Part shown: piece by piece, positions 24,934 to 34,261 of the stretch
Layout of the letters: every line of letters begins with the position of its first letter
How positions within the stretch are numbered: position 1 is the first letter of the stretch
NCBI RefSeq assembly: GCF_010894435.1
Contig: NZ_JAAIXZ010000012.1
Coordinates: 62,001 to 126,000, forward strand
Length of the DNA stretch: 64,000 bases
Reading direction: 5' to 3'
Source: Pyxidicoccus trucidator
GTDB lineage: Bacteria; Myxococcota; Myxococcia; Myxococcales; Myxococcaceae
Program-made: the position numbers and the translations under genes
The notes under the pieces: model-generated
Told to the model about the DNA's origin: nothing
Databases searched by the model: none
What the model saw: the letters and a program-made list of their open reading frames with translations, nothing else

Positions 24934-27900
24934 TCAGGGCAGCTCCGCCAGCAGCCCCTGCGCGGCCTGGAGGTCGAGGAGGTCCTCATCCGGGGGAGCG
25001 CTGGCGCACGCCGCCTCCAGCACCGTGCGCGCCGCGCTCGTGTCTCCGGTACCTCGCAAGAGCGTGCCCAGGCGTACGCTCACGCGCACCTCCTGCAGCA
25101 CCGCACCCAGGCTCCGGGCCTCCCCGAGCGACTGCTCGAAGGCCGCCCGCGCGGCCTGCGTGTCTCCTCGCAGGAGCTGGATTTCGCCCCTCAGCTGGTA
25201 CAGCACCGGCATGTTGTGACGGGTCCGCATCGCGACCATCTCCGCCAGCCCTTCCTCCGCGGCCGCCATCGCCTCGTCGAGCCGCCCGCCCATGAGACAG
25301 GCCTGGGCCAGACACGTCAGGCAGGAGGGATAGATGAGCCGGGCGCCCATGGCCCGCAACAGGGCAAGCGCCTCGCGGACCGTCGCGATTCCCGCCTCCG
25401 GGTTCCCCAGCCCGGCCACGGCCATGCCGTAGAGGCAGGTGCAGTCCGCCATGACGAAGGGGAACCCGTTCTCCAGGCACAGGGCCCGGGCATGGGCCGA
25501 CAAGTCTCGAGCCCCCTCCAGGTCATACGTGTCGATGGCCATCGTCGCTTCGAACATGAGCGCCGTCGCCAGCGCATACGGGTGGCGCATCGCCTCGGCG
25601 ACCGCGAGCGCCACCTTGTAGCTCTCGCGCGCGGTGCGAGCGAAGCCCAGGTGCAGCTGGCTGAGGGCCGCGTACAGGTGTGCATAGAGGAGCTGCTCGT
25701 AGACGTAGTCCTGGCCGCCGGTGGGAAGCTGGAGGGAGTGCCGCGCGGTGCGCTGCTGGTGCATCAGCGCCAACATCTGGTGGCCATGGTCTCGACTGGC
25801 GGAGTACTTCCCCTGCCAGAAGGCCCAGGTGCAGAGCGTGCCATGCGCCATCATCCGGGTCTCCACATCCGAGGACGCCTCCAGGAGCCGGTGGAACCGC
25901 GCCGGGAGCCCGTCCGCGTCGGGGTCGCCTCGAATCATCGCCGTGTTCCAGATGCCCCAGAGCACCCGCAGCGGGGTCTCCCCCAGCCGCTCGCACAGCT
26001 CGAGCGCGCGGGCATAGGTGACCCTCACCTCCTCCGAGGTGACGCCCCGGGCGTAGCTGAACGCCTGGCCCAGGTTCCCGTGCAGGTAGACCTCCCGCAA
26101 GTCCCGCTCGGGAGAGGCGGGCAACAGCTGGAGCTGCTCGAGCGCGCGCGTGAGGTGGCGGATGCCCTCGGTGAGGGCCGACTTCGCCACGGCCTGCTCT
26201 CCGGCCCGGTGCCACAGCTCCACGGCCCTGGCCGTCATGACGGCCAGGGTGGCGTGCTGTGCCAGGAGCTCCGGCTGCTCCTCGACGACTTCGGGAAACT
26301 GCTCCTCCAGCACCTGGACGACGCGGGCATGGTGGCGCTGCCGCGTGCCACGCAGCAGGCATTGATAGGCGGCATCCTGGATGAGCGCATGCTTGAAGGC
26401 GTACGTCGTGTAGGGCGGTGAGCCCCGCCGGAAGAGCAGCCCGGCCCGCTCGAGCTGCTCCAGCTCCGGCAGCAGCTCATCCTCCGAAAGGAACGAGACG
26501 GCGCGCAGCAGCTCGTAGCTGAACTCCCGGCCCAGCGTGGCCGCCAGCTGGAGCTGGGCCTTCTGGCGCGGCGGGAGCTGGTCCAGTCGCGCCAGCAACA
26601 GCCCGTTCAGGGTGGCGGGAATGGGCAGTGGTGGGGCCCCGGGCGAGTCCGCATCCAGCCCTCCCAGCTCCAGCACCCTGCGCGTCACCTCCTCCACGAA
26701 GAGGGGGACTCCGTCCGTGGTGGCCACGAGCCGGGCCACCATGGCTTCCGGCAGCGCCCGCTCCCGGGACGCCTCGCGGACCAGGGACGCGGTGTCCTCC
26801 GGCGACAGCGGCTCCACGTCCAGCGAATGGAAGCCCGGGCGCCCGGCCTGGTCAGGCTGGAAGCAGGCCCGCGCGGTGAGCAGCACGCGCACGGGCGCTC
26901 CGCGCAGGTGCCCTGGCAGGGCTCCCAGGAACTGGAGCGTGGAGGGGTCCGCCCAGTGCAGGTCCTCCACCACCAGGACGAGCGGCCGCCGCACGGCCAG
27001 GTGCCGCAGCAGCGCCGCGAGGGCCTCCAGGATGCGGGCCCGCTGCCGCTCCGGCGACAGGTGGAGGAACGGGGCCGCATCGTCCAGGGGCAGCGAGAGG
27101 AGGGAGGCGAGCGGGTTCCAGTGCTCTCGCGGCAGGCCGAGCTCCTCCAGCCACGCCTCCAGCTTGCGCCGCCTGCGCTGGGGCGCATCCTCGGTCGCCA
27201 GCTCCGCGAAGCGCTGGAGCCAGTCGATGAGCGGGTGGAAGGCGCTGTGGCTGTACTGCGGCCAGCACTGGCACTGGGCCCAGGTGCTCGCGCCGGAAGG
27301 CTCGCGGTCATGCAGCTCCTGGACGAGGCGGGACTTCCCGATGCCGGCGTCCCCTCGCAGGAGGATGAACGTCCCCGCCTCGCCCGGGGGCGCATCCAGC
27401 AGCGAGGTCAGGAGGCGCAGCTCGCGCTCCCTTCCCACCAGGGGCGTCAGCGCGCCGATGACGAGCGCCCGGTCGAAGCGGCTCACCCCCCGGCACTCCC
27501 GAAGCACCTGGTGGATGCCCAGCGGCGGGGCGCCCGAGAGCCGCTCGAAGCTCCGGAGCCCCAGGGACTTCATCTGGAAGCGGCCCCGCACCAGCGCCCG
27601 CGTCGGGTCGCTGACGAGCACCGTGCCAGGGCTGGCCTGCGCGGCGAGGGCGACCACGACTCCGGGCGCCTCGCCCTGCATGGTGGGTCCCCTGCCGTAC
27701 TGCGCGGGCAGCGCCTCCGCCAGGGCCACCAGGTCCGAGTGGATGCCCACCCGCAGCTCCAGGCCCCGGGCCCCGGAGTCCGCCAGCTGCCTGGGAAGTG
27801 CCTCCAGCAGGCGGAGCGCCGCGCGCACCGCGGACTCCGCGTCATCCTCCCGGGCCAGGGGGTAGCCGAAGCACGCGAGCACCTCCGCGCCGACGGCCGT

Positions 27901-29085
27901 CGTCACCGTGCCGCCATGCTGGCCGAAGATGTGGGCGCAGGCATGGTGGAACGCCGCCTCCAGTTCGCCCGAGTCCTCCGGGTCCAGTCGCGGCCCGGCG
28001 TCCGGGCTGAGCGAGAGCCGGCACGACACCAGCGTCACCTGCCGCCGTCCCGGCAGCCCGACACCGGTAGCCCGGGGATGGTCCGGAGTCAGTCGCTCCC
28101 GCAGCGCGCACAGCCGCTCCAGCAGCTCGGCGCCCGAGCGGGGGCGCGCCTCCACGTCCTTGGCCAGGGCCGCGGCCACCAGCGCGTCCAGCGCCTCGGG
28201 CAGGTCGGGGCGCCGCTCCCGCAGGGGGGGCATGGGCTCCAGGGAGGTGACCCGGGCGCGCAGCGCGGCGGTGTCCCGCTCCTGCAGGGGAAGCCCGCCG
28301 GTGAGCAACTGGAAGAGGAGGACTCCGGCGGACCACACGTCGGACCGCGCATCCACGCGGCCTCCCGTCCACTGCTCCGGTGCCATGTAGGGGGGCGTTC
28401 CCGCCCGCTCCAGGCCCCCCTGGGCGGGAGGGCCCGTCGACATCCGCGCCAGGCCGAAGTCGAGGAGCTTCACCCTTCCCCCGCGCAGCATGAAGACGTT
28501 GGCCGGCTTGAGGTCCCGATGGACGAGGCCCCGCTCGTGCGCGTGCGCCAGGCCCGCCGCCACATCGACCACGATGTCGAGCGCGCGCCGCAGGCCGGGC
28601 CGCTCCCGCCGCAGGAGCGACTGCAGGGACTCCCCCTCCAGGTACTCCATGACGAGGAAGGGGATGCGGGGCGCGTCGGGCGCGTGCCGGGGCGCCCACT
28701 CGGAGACGTCGTGGATGCGGACGATGTTCTCGTGGTCGAGCCTGGCAACCGCCTGCGCTTCCTTCCGCAGGAACGCCAGCCGCTCGGGCCCGGCGAGCTT
28801 GAGGTCGGGCAGCAGGAACTTCAGGGCGACGGTGCGCCGCAGCTCGTGGTCCAGCGCCCGGAAGACCTGGCCCATCCCTCCGCCGCCGAGCAGCGCGAGC
28901 ACCTCGTACCGGCCCCCGTCCAGCCCTCCCAGCCGCTCCCCCTGAAGGGGCTGCGGCCCGGCGGGCGCCTCACCGGAGAGCCTTCTCAACAAGGTGTCAT
29001 GGAAGTCCGAGTCGTGCGTCGTGCTGAGGTCCTCGGTGTGAGCTGGCACCGCGTCCTCGCGCCCCAGGAAGCTGGGCTCCTTCAT
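24934..29085 (-). CDS. Ser/Thr kinase - cyclase-like - AAA - TPR fusion
   Basis: A 1383-residue soluble signalling protein. Order: Hanks kinase (about 58-330) with GGGGMGQV, Lys in VALKF (about 89), HRDLKPAN and DFGLA; a class III cyclase-like domain (about 346-525); an ATPase with P-loop GDAGIGKS (about 578-585) and VVEDLHWAD; then helical TPR-type repeats to the end. The layout resembles the TOMM-associated kinase/cyclase fusions and PknK-like regulators. In the cyclase part both metal-binding Asp are gone (VSCRLSLS in place of FADLVGFT, VGAEVLACFG in place of LGDAVMAVFG), so it is probably a binding domain. Start chosen at ATG with GGGGAG upstream. It sits beside the regulator and sigma factor. 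Confidence 0.88.
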   Translation of the reverse strand: MKEPSFLGREDAVPAHTEDLSTTHDSDFHDTLLRRLSGEAPAGPQPLQGERLGGLDGGRYEVLALLGGGGMGQVFRALDHELRRTVALKFLLPDLKLAGPERLAFLRKEAQAVARLDHENIVRIHDVSEWAPRHAPDAPRIPFLVMEYLEGESLQSLLRRERPGLRRALDIVVDVAAGLAHAHERGLVHRDLKPANVFMLRGGRVKLLDFGLARMSTGPPAQGGLERAGTPPYMAPEQWTGGRVDARSDVWSAGVLLFQLLTGGLPLQERDTAALRARVTSLEPMPPLRERRPDLPEALDALVAAALAKDVEARPRSGAELLERLCALRERLTPDHPRATGVGLPGRRQVTLVSCRLSLSPDAGPRLDPEDSGELEAAFHHACAHIFGQHGGTVTTAVGAEVLACFGYPLAREDDAESAVRAALRLLEALPRQLADSGARGLELRVGIHSDLVALAEALPAQYGRGPTMQGEAPGVVVALAAQASPGTVLVSDPTRALVRGRFQMKSLGLRSFERLSGAPPLGIHQVLRECRGVSRFDRALVIGALTPLVGRERELRLLTSLLDAPPGEAGTFILLRGDAGIGKSRLVQELHDREPSGASTWAQCQCWPQYSHSAFHPLIDWLQRFAELATEDAPQRRRRKLEAWLEELGLPREHWNPLASLLSLPLDDAAPFLHLSPERQRARILEALAALLRHLAVRRPLVLVVEDLHWADPSTLQFLGALPGHLRGAPVRVLLTARACFQPDQAGRPGFHSLDVEPLSPEDTASLVREASRERALPEAMVARLVATTDGVPLFVEEVTRRVLELGGLDADSPGAPPLPIPATLNGLLLARLDQLPPRQKAQLQLAATLGREFSYELLRAVSFLSEDELLPELEQLERAGLLFRRGSPPYTTYAFKHALIQDAAYQCLLRGTRQRHHARVVQVLEEQFPEVVEEQPELLAQHATLAVMTARAVELWHRAGEQAVAKSALTEGIRHLTRALEQLQLLPASPERDLREVYLHGNLGQAFSYARGVTSEEVRVTYARALELCERLGETPLRVLWGIWNTAMIRGDPDADGLPARFHRLLEASSDVETRMMAHGTLCTWAFWQGKYSASRDHGHQMLALMHQQRTARHSLQLPTGGQDYVYEQLLYAHLYAALSQLHLGFARTARESYKVALAVAEAMRHPYALATALMFEATMAIDTYDLEGARDLSAHARALCLENGFPFVMADCTCLYGMAVAGLGNPEAGIATVREALALLRAMGARLIYPSCLTCLAQACLMGGRLDEAMAAAEEGLAEMVAMRTRHNMPVLYQLRGEIQLLRGDTQAARAAFEQSLGEARSLGAVLQEVRVSVRLGTLLRGTGDTSAARTVLEAACASAPPDEDLLDLQAAQGLLAELP

Positions 29086-29196
29086 CCGGTCTCCCCTTCC
29101 CGCGGCAGGCCGCGCACGATGGGCCAAGGAGAGGGAGTCCTCCGGGGGCACTCGTGACGGCGCGGGCGACCCCTACTCTGGAGCTCGAAGCAGGGC

Positions 29197-29826
29197 TCAG
29201 CCGCCTCCCGCTCCGGAGAGCGCGGCGAATATCCAGATGAAGGCCCGGGGCCAGCGGTGCGCCTCGCCCCGGCGCTTCGAATACACGATGCCGGCGTAGA
29301 AGCCCGGGTCGAGGGTCTGCCCGCTCAGGCCGACGAGCCGCACCTCCAATTGCGTGCCCCCATCGGTGACGTGACACTCGATTCCGCGGGCGCTCAGGAC
29401 GGCGGCCGGCTCGCCGCCCGGCATGCGCTCGGCGGGCCCTCCGAACTTCATGATGGGAGTCAGCTCCAGCTCCGACTCATCCACGGCCGCCGTCAGCATG
29501 ACTTTCTGGGGAGGAGGCGACTCGGAATCCCTATCGATGATGAAGATGAGGCTGGGGACCTGGCCCTGCGCGCTCGCGAGCCGCCCGGGGGTCAGCCACA
29601 GCGACATTCCCCGCAGCCAGGTGGCGAAGGAGAAGCTCACCAGCTGCGAGACTCCGAGCTGCCCCTTCCGTCCCTGGTCGAAGAGCTGGCCCATGGCCAG
29701 GCCCTGCTGCTGCCAGAAGCCCGCCATGGACAGGACCAGGGCATTCCAGAGCCGGAGCGCGTCGGAGGCCTCCGACATGCCGAAGTCCGCCTGCATCCTG
29801 TCCTCGGAAGGAGTCTCCGCCATCAC
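29197..29826 (-). CDS. Phasin-like helical protein with beta C-domain
   Basis: A 209-residue protein. The N-terminal half is amphipathic helix (LWNALVLSMAGFWQQQGLAMGQLFDQ, continuing to WLRGMSLWL), like phasin or granule-coating helices. The C-terminal half is beta-rich (LTAAVDESELELTPIM, LEVRLVGL) and ends DPGFYAGIVYSKRRG. The same plan, helical front and a 'PGxYxGxi' beta end, is found in the 263-residue protein downstream of the FAD oxidoreductase, so the two are probably distant paralogues. It lies upstream of the giant kinase on the same strand and diverges from the oxidoreductase. Function unknown. Confidence 0.55.
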   Translation of the reverse strand: MMAETPSEDRMQADFGMSEASDALRLWNALVLSMAGFWQQQGLAMGQLFDQGRKGQLGVSQLVSFSFATWLRGMSLWLTPGRLASAQGQVPSLIFIIDRDSESPPPQKVMLTAAVDESELELTPIMKFGGPAERMPGGEPAAVLSARGIECHVTDGGTQLEVRLVGLSGQTLDPGFYAGIVYSKRRGEAHRWPRAFIWIFAALSGAGGG

Positions 29827-30166
29827 TGCCTCCTTGCCGGCGGCTCCCTCCCGCCCCGGCTGGGGTGGGAAGGCGGGGCCGGGCCGTCGACTGGCGACTC
29901 ATGGGCCACCAGGTTCCACGCTCCCCCCTTCCGGACCCGCGCTTCAGCCTCAACCTGGGGAGGGACAGCGCATCCTCAAGGGACGGCCATGCGGCGGGTC
30001 GAATCTCTGGAGGCCACGGCGGCCTCATCCCATGGTCATTCACAGACATCCTCATGCCCTGGCGGGCAACCCACAGGTCGGTATCCAGACAGCGCCCGGC
30101 GAAAGTCCTTCATGACGGGCTCCCGCGATTGACGGGCTTCCCCGTGAACCCTACCAATGGCCGGCG
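29827..30166. other. Divergent intergenic region
   Basis: About 340 bp between the phasin-like gene and the FAD oxidoreductase. No coding sequence, hairpin or recognisable promoter is convincing; it should carry promoters for both directions. Confidence 0.35.
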
Positions 30167-32317
30167 ATGCGCCAGGGCAAACCCATCCATGTCGTGGTCA
30201 TCGGTGGTGGCTGTGCGGGAATCACCGCCGCGTTCGAGCTGACCCGGCCGGAGCACCAGGGACGCTACCGCGTCACCGTGTACCAGCTTGGCTGGAGGCT
30301 GGGCGGCAAGGGCGCCTCGGGCCGGGGGCCCGCCGAGCGCATCCAGGAGCACGGGCTGCACCTGTGGATGGGCTACTACGAGAACGCGTTCCGGCTGCTG
30401 CGCGAATGCTACGCGGAGCTGGGGCGTGAGCCGGCGACCTCGCGGCTGACGGACTGGCGGGACGCCTTCAGTCCCGCCCACTTCATCGGGGCCGCGGACT
30501 GGGCCTCCGGCGAGCGCTGGTCGCCATGGACGGTCCACTTCCCCGCCTTCGAGGGGCTGCCGGGAGACCCCGGGCGCGCCCCGCCCCTCCTGACGCTGGC
30601 GGACTACCTGAAGCGGTGCCTGGAGTTGCTGCGCACCCTGGTCGTCACCGCGCGGGTGACAGCGCCCGCGCCCGAGCCTTCCGCGCGCCCGGAGACAGCC
30701 GAGACGCTCCGTGAGGCGATGAGGCGCCTGCTCAAGTACGGCGCGCTGGCCACGGGCACCGCCCTATCCGAGGCCCTGCGGCTGCTGGGCGCCGCGCTCG
30801 GCACGCCCCAGCGCCTTCCGGAGAGCCTGCTGCTGCGCTTCCAGGAAGAGGTGGCCGCCGCACTGCGCGTCCAGCTCGAGCAGCGCATCGACGGGGATGA
30901 CGAGCTGAGGCGCGTCTGGGAAATCGCCGACCTGGTGCTGGCCATCGTCCGCGGCGTGCTCCGCTTCCGCCTGCTGACGGACCCGCGCGGGCTGGACGCC
31001 ATCAACGACTACGACTGCCGGGAGTGGCTTCGGCTCAACGGCGCCTCGGAGCGCTCCCTCAACAGCGCCTTCACGCGGGCGCTCTATGACCTTGCCTTCG
31101 CCTACGAGCAGGGCGACCCCGAGCGGCCCCGCATCGCCGCCGGGCAGGCCCTGCGCGCGTCCTTCCGCTCGTTCTTCACCTACCGGGGCGCCTTCTTCTG
31201 GAAGATGCGGGGCAGCATGGGCGACGTCGTCTTCGCCCCGTACTACGAGGTGCTGAAGCGGCGCGGCGTGCGCTTCGAGTTCTTCCACCGCCTGGAGAAC
31301 GTCCGTCGGGTGGACCCGGCCCGGCTCGCGCCCGGCGAGCGCCCCTACCTCGAGGCCCTCGACTTCGACGTGCAGGCCGAGGTGAAGGACGGCGGTGAGT
31401 ACCAGCCGCTCGTGGACGTGCGGGGCCTGCCGTGCTGGCCCGCCGTCCCGGATTGGCGACAGCTCGTGGACGGGGAGCGGCTGGAGCAGGAGGCGTGGAA
31501 GTTCGAGTCCCATTGGGAGCGGCGGAAGACGGGCACGCGGACGCTGCGCGTGGGCCAGGACTTCGACCTGGTCGTCCTGGCGGTGGGCGGCGGCGCGGTC
31601 CGCCACGCCTGCAGGGACCTGGTGGAGGCGGACTCCCGCTGGCGCGACATGGTGGAGCACGTGAAGACGGTGCCCACCCAGGCCGTCCAGCTCTGGCTGA
31701 GCGCGAGCATGCGGGAGCTGGGCTGGCATGAGGCGCCCATCAACCTCTCCGGCTTCATCACCCCCTTCGACACCTGGGCGGACATGACCGCGCTGGCGCC
31801 GGAGGAAGGCTGGGCCCGGCCGCCGCAGGCCATCGCCTATTTCTGCAGCGCGCTGCCGGACGTGCCGGAGGCGGAGCAGGAGCGCCCCGCCTTCCCGGAC
31901 GAGCAGCATGAGCGGGTGCGGCGCAACGCCGTGCGCTTCCTGCGGAGAGACCTCTGTCACCTCTGGCCGAGGGCCTGTCGCTCCCCCGGCGAGTTCCGGT
32001 GGGAGCTGCTGATGGACCCGCATGAGCGGCCCGGCGAGCCGCCACGCGCCACGGGCGAGGCGCGCTTCGCCTCGCAGTACTGGACGGCGAATGTGAATCC
32101 CACGGACCGCTACACGCTCTCGCTGCCCGGCAGCCTGCGCTTCCGCATCTCCCCGCTCGACAACACCTACGACAACCTCACCGTCGCGGGGGATTGGACA
32201 GACTGTGGCATCAACCTGGGCTGTGTGGAGGCCGCGGTGATGTCCGGGCGGCTGGCGGCACACGCGGTGGCGGGTGTCCCGAGGCTGGAGGACATCGTGG
32301 GGTACGACCACCCATGA
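30167..32317 (+). CDS. FAD-dependent oxidoreductase, phytoene-desaturase/amine-oxidase type
   Basis: A 716-residue flavoprotein. The dinucleotide-binding strand is VVVIGGGCAGITAAFEL at about residues 8-24, followed by YQLGWRLGGKGAS, the Arg-Gly-Gly lock of phytoene-desaturase-like enzymes, and a C-terminal FAD segment (NLTVAGDWTDCGINLGCVEAAVMSGRLAA). The protein is 200 residues longer than typical desaturases, with a large helical insertion (about 145-300). GLHLWMGYYENAFRLL marks a subgroup found beside prenyl synthases. It leads a probable operon with a helical/beta protein and a polyprenyl synthase, so an isoprenoid or polyene substrate is inferred. Confidence 0.82.
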   Translation: MRQGKPIHVVVIGGGCAGITAAFELTRPEHQGRYRVTVYQLGWRLGGKGASGRGPAERIQEHGLHLWMGYYENAFRLLRECYAELGREPATSRLTDWRDAFSPAHFIGAADWASGERWSPWTVHFPAFEGLPGDPGRAPPLLTLADYLKRCLELLRTLVVTARVTAPAPEPSARPETAETLREAMRRLLKYGALATGTALSEALRLLGAALGTPQRLPESLLLRFQEEVAAALRVQLEQRIDGDDELRRVWEIADLVLAIVRGVLRFRLLTDPRGLDAINDYDCREWLRLNGASERSLNSAFTRALYDLAFAYEQGDPERPRIAAGQALRASFRSFFTYRGAFFWKMRGSMGDVVFAPYYEVLKRRGVRFEFFHRLENVRRVDPARLAPGERPYLEALDFDVQAEVKDGGEYQPLVDVRGLPCWPAVPDWRQLVDGERLEQEAWKFESHWERRKTGTRTLRVGQDFDLVVLAVGGGAVRHACRDLVEADSRWRDMVEHVKTVPTQAVQLWLSASMRELGWHEAPINLSGFITPFDTWADMTALAPEEGWARPPQAIAYFCSALPDVPEAEQERPAFPDEQHERVRRNAVRFLRRDLCHLWPRACRSPGEFRWELLMDPHERPGEPPRATGEARFASQYWTANVNPTDRYTLSLPGSLRFRISPLDNTYDNLTVAGDWTDCGINLGCVEAAVMSGRLAAHAVAGVPRLEDIVGYDHP

Positions 32318-32344
32318 GCGGCGTTCTGCTTGCTGGAGGTGTGA

Positions 32345-33136
32345 ATGGAAGGCCATGAGCGGGTGAGGCGTCCGGAGCCGGAGCGCACGCAGCCCATCCG
32401 GAACTGGTGGAGCGCCTTCGGGCCTCCGGGCATGCCTCCGTTCCCCGGGATGCCCCAGCCCCCCGGGAACGAGCCCGCCGCGGCGGACGCCGTGTCTCGC
32501 GGGGTGGAGCTGGGCTACCAGGTCGTCGGGGAGTACCTGCGCCAGGGACAGAACGTCGCGCGGATGATGTGGGCGCCGTACCTGGGCGGCCCCGCCGCTG
32601 GAGGGATGAACGCTCGCATGGAGCCCCTGGTCCGCAGCTTCATGGACTTCGCGAGCGTCTGGATGGAGCTGATGGGCATGACAGGCGGCGGAGGCTTTCC
32701 CTCGCCCGTGGGCATGGCGGGGCCCTTCCACGTGGGCAGGCCGCCAGAGCCGACGCCGGAAGCGCCGCCGCCAGCCCCGGCCGTGCGGCAGGCACCCGCG
32801 CCCGCCGCCTCCGGCACGGTGGGGCCGGAGGCTCGGGCCGCGCCCTCCCCCATCCTCACGCTCGACCTCGAGTCGGCCCGGAGGGTGGAAGTCTCGGTGG
32901 ACCTGCGCCCGCGCGCGTCCGGAGCGTCCCTGCGCGTGGTGGACCTGCGCGGGACGGAGCCCGGACTGCCTCCGCTCACGGACGTGAGCCTCACCTCGGA
33001 CCCGGAGGAAGGACGCGTCATCCTCCGCCTCCGCGTTCCAGACGCCTCGCCCCCCGGCATCTACACGGGCGTCATCCTCGACCTGAGGACGGGCCTCCCA
33101 TGCGGCACCCTCGCCGTGCGGCTCGTGCCCCGATGA
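32345..33136 (+). CDS. Phasin-like protein with C-terminal Ig-like domain
   Basis: A 263-residue protein. Residues about 20-50 are Pro-rich (FGPPGMPPFPGMPQPPGN), residues 55-120 are amphipathic helix (VELGYQVVGEYLRQGQNVARMM, LVRSFMDFASVWMELMG) like granule-binding phasins, then a Pro/Ala linker, then an Ig-like beta domain (about 175-263) ending PPGIYTGVILDLRTG. GGAGG precedes the ATG. It follows the FAD oxidoreductase by 27 bp. The plan matches the smaller protein divergent from the oxidoreductase. It could coat a lipid or polymer granule or scaffold the oxidoreductase; neither is shown. Confidence 0.6.
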   Translation: MEGHERVRRPEPERTQPIRNWWSAFGPPGMPPFPGMPQPPGNEPAAADAVSRGVELGYQVVGEYLRQGQNVARMMWAPYLGGPAAGGMNARMEPLVRSFMDFASVWMELMGMTGGGGFPSPVGMAGPFHVGRPPEPTPEAPPPAPAVRQAPAPAASGTVGPEARAAPSPILTLDLESARRVEVSVDLRPRASGASLRVVDLRGTEPGLPPLTDVSLTSDPEEGRVILRLRVPDASPPGIYTGVILDLRTGLPCGTLAVRLVPR

Positions 33137-33192
33137 GCCGCCATGCGGCTCGTGCTCCGATGAGCCGCACAGCGGCTCGTGCTTCGATGCAC
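33118..33192 (+). repeat. 27-bp tandem repeat across a stop codon
   Basis: The end of the Ig-like gene (from GCGGCTCGTGCCCCGATGAG, stop included) is repeated with a 27-bp period: complete units begin at 33118 and 33145 and a partial third begins at 33172. Units differ by single bases. It fills the gap up to the prenyl synthase start. Confidence 0.75.
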
Positions 33193-33203
33193 GGAGGCCC
33201 CGG

Positions 33204-34244
33204 ATGACCCCCGCCACGCCAGCGGCGACCCTCGTGCGGGAGGTGCTCGCGGAGTACGGCGGCGCCGCGCAGACGCGGATGCGTGAGTACCTGAAGGGCG
33301 GCACGTCCGGCCGCGCCTTCCAGGCGCTCGTCGCGGACTACCCCGAGCGCGGAGGCCGGGCCCTGCGCGCCAGCCTCTGCATGGCCACCGCGCGTGCCTT
33401 CGGCGCGAACCCGGCGGACGCGCTGAACTCCGCCGCCGCCATCGAACTGCTCCACAACGCCTTCCTCGTCCACGACGACGTGGAGGACGAGAGCGAGGAG
33501 CGGCGCGGGCGCCCCACGCTGCACCGGCTCCATGGCATCCCCATGGCCATCAACGTGGGGGACGCGCTCGCCGTGCTCAGCCTGCGCCCGCTCATCGACA
33601 ACGTGGGGCGGCTGGGCCCCCGGCTCGCGCTGCGCATCATGGAAGAGGCGGAGCGGATGGCGCGCGAGTCCGTGGAGGGACAGGCGCTGGAGCTGGACTG
33701 GCGCCAGCGCAACGCCACCGACCTGGGCGAGTCCGACTACCTGCGCATGGTCCTCAAGAAGACGTGCTGGTACACCACCATCTACCCCACCCGGCTCGGC
33801 GCGCTCATCGGCACGCGGGATGGCGTGGACCTGGACCGCTACTTCCGCTTCGGCTTCTTCGTCGGCGCCGCCTTCCAGCTCCAGGACGACCTGCTCAACC
33901 TCATCGGCGACGAGGCCCGCTACGGCAAGGAGCGGAACGGGGACCTGCTGGAGGGCAAGCGCACCCTCATGGTCATCCACCTGCTCGCCGCCTCCACTCC
34001 GGATGAGCGGGGGCGGCTCGCACGTCTCCTCGGCCAGCCCCGCTCGGAGCGGACCGGGGAGGACGTGCGGTGGATTCGCGAGCAGATGGACCGGTACGGC
34101 TCCATCGACTACGCGCGGCAGGTGGCCCACGGGCTCGCCGGGGCCGCGCTGCACGAGTTCTCGGTCGCCTACGCCGACCTGCCGGACTCTCCGGACAAGC
34201 GCTTCCTGGAGGCCCTTCCCACCTGGGCCTTGGAGCGGGCCTGA
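33204..34244 (+). CDS. Polyprenyl (isoprenyl) diphosphate synthase family protein
   Basis: A 346-residue all-helical enzyme. The first Asp-rich motif is DDVED followed by ESEERRGRPTLHR, and the second region is QLQDDLLNLIGDE, with DDxxN in place of the usual DDxxD. Both are adequate to bind Mg and an allylic diphosphate. It would make a C15 or longer prenyl diphosphate; chain length cannot be read reliably. Third gene of the oxidoreductase unit, and convergent with the next gene with 17 bp between. Confidence 0.85.
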   Translation: MTPATPAATLVREVLAEYGGAAQTRMREYLKGGTSGRAFQALVADYPERGGRALRASLCMATARAFGANPADALNSAAAIELLHNAFLVHDDVEDESEERRGRPTLHRLHGIPMAINVGDALAVLSLRPLIDNVGRLGPRLALRIMEEAERMARESVEGQALELDWRQRNATDLGESDYLRMVLKKTCWYTTIYPTRLGALIGTRDGVDLDRYFRFGFFVGAAFQLQDDLLNLIGDEARYGKERNGDLLEGKRTLMVIHLLAASTPDERGRLARLLGQPRSERTGEDVRWIREQMDRYGSIDYARQVAHGLAGAALHEFSVAYADLPDSPDKRFLEALPTWALERA

Positions 34245-34261
34245 CCCAAGAGCCCTTCCGC

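Noticed and set aside
24934..29085. Calling the giant kinase part of a thiazole/oxazole peptide cluster
   Set aside because: The architecture resembles such proteins, but no cyclodehydratase, precursor peptide or dehydrogenase is nearby.
30764..33304. 846-residue minus-strand frame across the oxidoreductase cluster
   Set aside because: Spans three well-supported genes on the opposite strand and is low-complexity.
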